9,692 nt of DNA from assembly GCA_043778625.1 (NCBI GenBank), contig JAYWFU010000008.1, positions 1 to 9,692 of the forward strand. The letters run 5' to 3'. Origin of the DNA: JACMRI01 sp043778625. GTDB taxonomy: Bacteria; Bacteroidota; Bacteroidia; UBA4408. The first letter of the stretch is position 1. The number at the start of each line of letters is the position of its first letter. Below are positions 5,875 through 9,692 of this stretch, piece by piece. A model generated the notes under the pieces. That model was not told the DNA's origin. It was given only the letters and a program-made list of their open reading frames with translations, and did no database searches. The position numbers and the translations under genes were made by a program.

Positions 5875-8295
5875 ATGGCAAAAAATCTTGTAATTGTAGA
5901 AAGTCCAGCAAAGGCAAAGACCATAGAGGGTTTTTTGGGTAAAGATTTTTTGGTAAAAGCCAGTTTTGGACACATTAGAGATTTGGTAAAGAAAGATTTT
6001 GGTATTGATATGAAAAATAATTTTGAGCCTACTTACGAAGTATCGCCCGAAAAACTAAAAATAGTAAGCGAACTAAAAAAACTAACCAAAGAAGCCGATA
6101 CGGTGTGGTTAGCCTCCGATGAGGATCGTGAGGGGGAAGCTATATCATGGCATTTGTATGAAACACTACAACTACAAAAAAAAGACACTAAGCGTATTGT
6201 GTTTCACGAAATTACTAAACCCGCCATATTAAAAGCGGTTGAAAACCCACGTAATATTGATATGAACCTTGTAAACGCACAGCAAGCACGCCGTGTGTTG
6301 GATAGAATTGTGGGTTTTGAATTATCGCCAGTGTTGTGGAAAAAAGTTAAGCCCTCGTTAAGCGCAGGGCGTGTACAATCAGTAACGGTGCGCTTAATTG
6401 TAGATAGAGAACGTGAAATAGCTGACCATAGCACCAGTAACTATTACCGTGTAACGGCAGTGTTTACCAACAAAGCTGGACAAAGTATTAAAGCCGAATT
6501 AAATAAAAAATTTGCTACGGAGGCTGAGGCACAAATGTTTTTGCAAGCTGCTGCAAACCATAATTTTAAAGTAGAAAACTTAGAGGTAAAACCTGCCAAA
6601 CGTACGCCATCGGCTCCGTTTACCACATCAACCCTACAACAAGAGGCGGCTCGTAAACTGGGTTTTAGTGTATTACAAACAATGACCTTGGCACAACGCC
6701 TATACGAGGCTGGAAAAATAACCTATATGCGTACCGATTCGGTAAACTTATCAGAGCTGGCACTGGGTAATATTGGTAACCATATTGAAAAAACGTATGG
6801 GCAAAAATTTGTGCAAATACGCAAGTACAAAAACAAAAATGCCAGCGCACAAGAGGCACACGAGGCCGTGCGCCCCACCTATATTGAAAACACAGGCGTT
6901 GATGGCGAGCGTAACGAACAGCGTTTGTACGACTTAATATGGAAACGCACCATAGCCTCGCAAATGGCCGATGCTCAACTCGAAAAAACCGTAATAACCT
7001 TTGATACCGCTGGTACTGAACGTTTTGTAGCCAATGGCGAAGTAATACAGTTTGAGGGTTTTTTAAAAGTATACTTAGAAGGAACTGACGACGAAAATAC
7101 CGACGAACAAAGCGGAATGTTGCCCAAAGTAACTGTGGGCGAGCAAGTGGGGCGTAAGGAAATAAGCGCAACCGAACGCTTTACCTACGCTGCAGCACGT
7201 TTTACAGAAGCTTCGTTGGTTAAAAAATTAGAGGAACTAGGTATTGGTCGTCCGTCAACCTACGCACCTACAATATCTACCGTTATAAAACGTAATTATG
7301 TGGTAAAGGAAGACCGAGAGGGACGCCCACGTAACTATAATGTGTTTGTATTAGATAATAAAGACATTAAAAAAGAAATAAAAACAGAGAACACGGGTGC
7401 CGAAAAACAAAAACTATTTCCTACCGATATTGGTACGGTGGTAAACGATTTTTTGGTACAACATTTTGAGAAAATTGTTGATTATAACTTTACGGCAAAA
7501 GTAGAGGCTGAGTTTGACGAAATAGCGGAAGGGCAAATTGTTTGGCATAAAATGATTGAAGATTTTTATGTGCCGTTTCATAAAACGGTAGACATAACTT
7601 TAGATACCGCCGAACGTGCCAGCGGAGAGCGTGCCTTGGGTAACCACCCCGTAAGTGGCTTACCTATTATTGTGCGTGTAGGCCGTTATGGACCATTAGT
7701 ACAAGTGGGAGTATTGAACGAAGAAACGGGCGAAAAACCTGCCTTTGCAAGCCTTAGAAACAATCAGCGATTAGAAACTGTAACGCTAGAAGAGGCGCTC
7801 GACTTGTTTAAAATGCCACGTATAATTGGCGAATTTGAGGGCAAAGAAATGAAAGCCAACATAGGTCGTTTTGGCCCCTATATATTACACGATAGCAAGT
7901 TTTATTCGATGCGCAAAGAAGACGACCCAATGACTATTGAAACCGAACGTGCCGTAGAACTAATAGAGGCCAAACGCTTAGCCGACTCGTTAAAACTAAT
8001 ATGTGAGTATGCTGAAGATGCACGTGTTAAGGTACTTAACGGGCGTTGGGGGCCATATATAGCTGTAGACAAGCAAAACTTTAAAATACCAAAAACTACA
8101 GAAGCCACTGCAATATCATTTGACGAGGCCATGATATTAATAAATGCACAAGGCGGAATTAAAGAAGTAGTAGCCAAAAAAACTGCAGTTAAGAAAACTA
8201 CCGCTAAGAAAACCACCGTAAAAAAAGCTACTGCCCCACGTAAAGTAGCCGCCAAAAAAACTGCCACAAAGCGTGTTGTACCTAAAAAAAAGTAA
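5875..8295 (+). CDS. topA: DNA topoisomerase I (type IA)
   Basis: Relaxes negatively supercoiled DNA by cutting one strand through a 5'-phosphotyrosine, in the nucleoid. The start MAKNLVIVESPAKAKTIEGF is the classic one. The Toprim domain has catalytic E9 and SDEDREGE (81-88) with the metal-binding acidic residues. AGRVQS (164-169) and AHEAVRPT (328-335) follow. The active tyrosine is Y284 with R286 in ITYMRTDS (282-289), and GIGRPSTYAPTI (456-467) is in place. The C-terminal region carries three GRxGP modules (603-607, 664-668, 723-727) in place of cysteine zinc ribbons, as usual in Bacteroidota. Residues 767-806 are a histone-H1-like tail of KKT/AKK repeats. At 806 aa it is full length and intact. 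It is monocistronic between its own promoter and the hairpin at 8321. Confidence 0.98.
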   Translation: MAKNLVIVESPAKAKTIEGFLGKDFLVKASFGHIRDLVKKDFGIDMKNNFEPTYEVSPEKLKIVSELKKLTKEADTVWLASDEDREGEAISWHLYETLQLQKKDTKRIVFHEITKPAILKAVENPRNIDMNLVNAQQARRVLDRIVGFELSPVLWKKVKPSLSAGRVQSVTVRLIVDREREIADHSTSNYYRVTAVFTNKAGQSIKAELNKKFATEAEAQMFLQAAANHNFKVENLEVKPAKRTPSAPFTTSTLQQEAARKLGFSVLQTMTLAQRLYEAGKITYMRTDSVNLSELALGNIGNHIEKTYGQKFVQIRKYKNKNASAQEAHEAVRPTYIENTGVDGERNEQRLYDLIWKRTIASQMADAQLEKTVITFDTAGTERFVANGEVIQFEGFLKVYLEGTDDENTDEQSGMLPKVTVGEQVGRKEISATERFTYAAARFTEASLVKKLEELGIGRPSTYAPTISTVIKRNYVVKEDREGRPRNYNVFVLDNKDIKKEIKTENTGAEKQKLFPTDIGTVVNDFLVQHFEKIVDYNFTAKVEAEFDEIAEGQIVWHKMIEDFYVPFHKTVDITLDTAERASGERALGNHPVSGLPIIVRVGRYGPLVQVGVLNEETGEKPAFASLRNNQRLETVTLEEALDLFKMPRIIGEFEGKEMKANIGRFGPYILHDSKFYSMRKEDDPMTIETERAVELIEAKRLADSLKLICEYAEDARVKVLNGRWGPYIAVDKQNFKIPKTTEATAISFDEAMILINAQGGIKEVVAKKTAVKKTTAKKTTVKKATAPRKVAAKKTATKRVVPKKK

Positions 8296-8320
8296 ATTAA
8301 TTTAGTAATAAATCGCAAGG

Positions 8321-8345
8321 GTCTTTAGTTAAAAAAACTAAAGAC
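8321..8345 (+). terminator. topA terminator hairpin
   Basis: Perfect 10-bp stem GTCTTTAGTT / AACTAAAGAC with an AAAAA loop, 25 bp after the topA stop, followed by a T-rich stretch (TTATGTTTTATTA). The U tract is imperfect and the stem AT-rich, so strength is uncertain. This hairpin lies in a 53-bp segment (8308-8360) that is missing from the duplicated copy near 9409. Confidence 0.6.
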
Positions 8346-8360
8346 GCTTATGTTTTATTA

Positions 8361-8438
8361 TTTGAGTGTAAGAACTAAAATTAGCGCACAAAAAACATCA
8401 CCAATGATAGTCCAAGCGTCACATAACCAAGCAGTTTA
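8361..8438 (+). repeat. Left extension of repeat unit A, duplicated at 9410-9487
   Basis: These 78 bases align without gaps to 9410-9487 with 6 mismatches. The last ~32 bases (GCGTCACATAACC and its surroundings, then GCAGTTTA) recur in weaker form before units B (9028-9060) and E/D (9230-9250), so they form the common lead-in to the hairpin units. No coding sequence is seen here. Confidence 0.9.
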
Positions 8439-8554
8439 GGCTAGTGCGAGCATTTTGCTCGTATTTACTAAACCGTACCATAAATATTAAATATAAGAAA
8501 TGAAGTAAACCAGTACATAACAATAAACACGAGCAAAATGCTCGCGCTAGCGGT
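8439..8554 (+). repeat. REPIN-like unit A (left and right hairpins with AT-rich spacer)
   Basis: A 116-bp element with imperfect terminal inverted repeats. The left end GGCTAGTG-hairpin-TATTTA pairs with the right end AAACA-hairpin-CGCTAGCGG. Hairpins: CGAGCATTTTGCTCG at 8447-8461 (loop TTT) and CGAGCAAAATGCTCG at 8530-8544 (loop AAA). The spacer is AT-rich and non-coding. Unit B is the same core with one substitution and one inserted T. The two-palindromes-in-inverse-orientation design is that of REPINs, which RAYT transposases are known to move; no RAYT gene is in this window. Confidence 0.85.
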
Positions 8555-8571
8555 AAAAATTTTAATTAATT

Positions 8572-9021
8572 ATGATATACAAATATACACTCTCAATCGC
8601 GGGAGATAATTTTTATCCTGAAAAAATCGTCAATAAACTTCAAGGAGATTTTATAATAGATTCTTTTTTTAGTCCAAAAGATAAAAAGTTTAATAATTCT
8701 CTTGATGAATATGATTACGGCGGAATTTCATTTTGTCATCCTAAAAAAAGTTCAACGGAAGATAAAATTATAGATTATGAAAGTGATTTTGTAGATTTTA
8801 TAGAAAAAAATTATCTTTTTTTTATCGAAAATAATGTGAAAGATTTTGAAATTTTTATTGAAATTTATTATAGGGGTGGACAGTGTAACTTTGAAATTTT
8901 TAATAAAAAAAAAATACAAAGATTTGGGAGAATTGGAATGTCCTTACCTGTTAGTGTTTATTGCTTAAATAGTGAATACATTAAGAAATGGGAAAGTGAA
9001 ATTAAATCGGTTTGGAAGTAA
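8572..9021 (+). CDS. Small protein, possibly DUF4279-like (149 aa), inside the repeat array
   Basis: An acidic, aromatic-rich cytoplasmic protein with no signal peptide or membrane segment. It starts with a beta-strand-like YKYTLSIAGDNFYPEKIV and ends with EIYYRGGQCNFEIF (about 97-110), then MSLPVSVYCL (about 123-132). This order (opening strand with GD, later GG-x-x-x-x-E, then an aliphatic strand before a terminal Y) resembles DUF4279, a small-domain family of unknown role that I recall in immunity-like contexts; the match is from memory and weak. It is more AT-rich than topA. The ATG lies 17 bp after unit A, and unit B begins 6 bp after the stop, so the gene is framed by near-identical direct repeats and looks like an inserted cargo gene. 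No toxin partner or promoter is visible. Confidence 0.75.
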   Translation: MIYKYTLSIAGDNFYPEKIVNKLQGDFIIDSFFSPKDKKFNNSLDEYDYGGISFCHPKKSSTEDKIIDYESDFVDFIEKNYLFFIENNVKDFEIFIEIYYRGGQCNFEIFNKKKIQRFGRIGMSLPVSVYCLNSEYIKKWESEIKSVWK

Positions 9022-9027
9022 TGCCCT

Positions 9028-9177
9028 GCTAGTGCAAGCCCAAGATAACCCTGTAGTTGAGGCTAGTGCGAGCATTTTGCTCGTATTTACTAAACCGTAC
9101 CATAAATATTAAATATAAGAAATGAAGTTAAACCAGTACATAACAATAAACACGAGCAACATGCTCGCGCTAGCGGT
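9028..9177 (+). repeat. REPIN-like unit B with diverged lead-in
   Basis: The core 9061-9177 matches unit A except for one extra T after GAAGT and a C for A in the right loop. Hairpins are at 9069-9083 (loop TTT) and 9153-9167 (CGAGCAACATGCTCG, loop ACA). The lead-in 9028-9060 is recognisably the same as that before units A and F but much more diverged than the core, pointing to recent replacement or recombination of the core alone. Confidence 0.85.
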
Positions 9178-9178
9178 G

Positions 9179-9224
9179 GGTACAATGGTAGCGGACACGA
9201 GCTGCAAGCTTGCGCCAGCGGGGG
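9179..9224 (+). repeat. Orphan right-end hairpin C
   Basis: These 46 bases match 9337-9382 except one base. They contain the hairpin CGAGCTGCAAGCTTG (9198-9212, loop GCA), in which the innermost stem pair is flipped from A-T to T-A relative to unit A, and one pair is G-U. Flanks GGACA and GCGCCAGCGG are those of a right end. No left partner lies between it and unit B, so it is an incomplete unit. Confidence 0.75.
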
Positions 9225-9250
9225 CGAGCGTTAGGTAGCCATGCAGTTTA

Positions 9251-9382
9251 GGCTAGTGCGAGCATGTTGCTCGTATTCATTAAAAAATAAAAACTAATTG
9301 TAATGATTAATGATAGTAAACAAAAAAATAAGGTTAGGTACAATGGTAGCGGACACGAGCTGCAAGCTCGCGCCAGCGGGGG
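9251..9382 (+). repeat. REPIN-like unit E/D with a different spacer
   Basis: Left hairpin CGAGCATGTTGCTCG at 9259-9273 (loop TGT) and right hairpin CGAGCTGCAAGCTCG at 9356-9370 (loop GCA). The ends are of the same family as unit A, but the ~80-bp interior is unrelated to that of A, B and F. Its lead-in ends GCAGTTTA as in units A and F. Confidence 0.75.
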
Positions 9383-9383
9383 G

Positions 9384-9487
9384 CTAAGAAAAAGTAAATT
9401 AATTTAGTATTTGAGTGTAAGAACTAAAATTAGTGCTTAAAAAACATCACCATTGCTAGTCCAAGCGTCACATAACCATGCAGTTTA
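9384..9487 (+). repeat. Copy of the topA 3' end plus unit A lead-in
   Basis: 9384-9409 matches 8282-8307 at 25 of 26 positions and includes the last topA codons: GCT AAG AAA AAG TAA here, CCT AAA AAA AAG TAA in topA. It then jumps to the equivalent of 8361, skipping the 53 bases that hold topA's terminator hairpin, and continues with 78 bases at 92% identity. It is thus a pseudogene scrap of topA's tail attached to the repeat. Confidence 0.8.
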
Positions 9488-9594
9488 GGCTAGTGCGAGC
9501 ATATTGCTTGTATTTAGTAAACCGTACCATAACTGTAAAACATGAATAATGAAGTTAAACCAGTACATAACAATAAACACGAGCAAAATGCTCG
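9488..9594 (+). repeat. REPIN-like unit F
   Basis: Left hairpin CGAGCATATTGCTTG at 9496-9510 (loop TAT, one G-U pair) and right hairpin CGAGCAAAATGCTCG at 9580-9594 (loop AAA). The spacer is related to A and B but more diverged (CTGTAAAACATGAAT replaces the central part). The right flank CGCTAGCGG is replaced by CCCCCTGCTAGT, so this unit is truncated or fused to the next lead-in. Confidence 0.8.
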
Positions 9595-9621
9595 CCCCCT
9601 GCTAGTCCCAGTTGTGCTGTG

Positions 9622-9655
9622 AATGAATAGCGACTATTTATAGTAGTTATTCAAT
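9622..9655. other. Imperfect palindrome at the end of the array
   Basis: Arms 9622-9637 and 9640-9655 form a 16-position stem with two mismatches and one G-T pair around a central TT (ACTAT-TT-ATAGT). There is no T tract beyond it, so it is not an obvious terminator. It could be a binding site or the edge of another element to the right of the window. Confidence 0.4.
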
Positions 9656-9692
9656 GTTGTATAAAAGATGATAGTAGGTCTATCAGTATAGG

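Larger units (their letters stand above)
9022..9692. other. Repeat-rich non-coding region
   Basis: No reading frame of substance is seen on either strand. The stretch is built from repeat units B, C, E/D and F, a copied topA 3' end, and a final imperfect palindrome. Between them are short AT-rich linkers, for example 9278-9332. After 9595, CCCTGCTAGTCCCAG repeats the lead-in seen at 9024 and then decays. The last 37 bases show nothing I can assign. Confidence 0.8.

Noticed and set aside
6665..7171. 168-codon open frame on the minus strand inside topA
   Set aside because: It is antisense to a fully conserved part of topA and its product is R/F/Y-rich without recognisable domains; likewise other open frames opposite topA.
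9230..9339. Integron attC site (GTTAGGT at 9230-9236 and 9333-9339 fits GTTRRRY, next to a cassette-like gene)
   Set aside because: No matching RYYYAAC core at the right distance, no paired L boxes, and the hairpin units have a different architecture; two short matches are likely part of the repeat.
8361..9594. CRISPR array
   Set aside because: The repeated hairpins are 15 nt, alternate in orientation and have irregular spacing; the spacers themselves are repeated, and no cas gene is present.

Overview
The window looks like a chromosomal piece of a member of the phylum Bacteroidota. It is AT-rich, starts follow A-rich leaders without a Shine-Dalgarno, and TAnnTTTG-type promoter boxes are visible. 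It carries a DUF5606-type protein, known to me only from this phylum, and a zinc-finger-less DNA topoisomerase I with a lysine-rich tail, as is common there. I cannot name a genus.

Layout. Positions 1-95 are the right end of an insertion sequence: the C-terminus of an IS5-type transposase, with the element's terminal repeat overlapping the stop codon. Directly against it (96-185) is an in-frame 3' remnant of another gene, ending in an aromatic/glycine-rich segment like the last strand of an outer-membrane beta-barrel. Next come two tandem genes for secreted proteins (221-1885, 1914-2585). Their signal-peptide DNA is nearly identical, but the second lacks the middle ~380 residues of the first and runs into its own terminator. 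Two hairpins (2527-2574, 2609-2631) separate this + strand block from three co-oriented minus-strand genes: a Gfo/Idh/MocA oxidoreductase (5626-4598), a short-chain-type acyl-CoA dehydrogenase (4513-3374) and the DUF5606 protein (3286-2720). topA (5875-8295) is divergent from the oxidoreductase; both have plausible promoter boxes in the shared 248-bp gap.

The most unusual part is 8282-9655, downstream of topA. It holds four REPIN-like units, each bounded by a left and a right 15-nt hairpin in opposite orientation, plus one orphan right end. The nine hairpins share a 6-bp stem while their 3-nt loops vary; a base-pair flip and two G-U wobbles preserve the stem. One unit carries a copy of the last bases of topA, including its stop codon, but lacks topA's terminator. 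A small AT-rich gene (8572-9021, possibly DUF4279-like) lies between two units whose cores differ by one substitution and one indel, so it could be lost or gained by recombination.

How the genes work together: topA, the dehydrogenase and the oxidoreductase are ordinary chromosomal functions and do not form an obvious pathway. The accessory signal is at the two edges: IS insertion plus secreted paralogues on the left, and the hairpin repeat array with a cargo gene on the right. No complete defence system, CRISPR array, RNA gene or phage gene was found.
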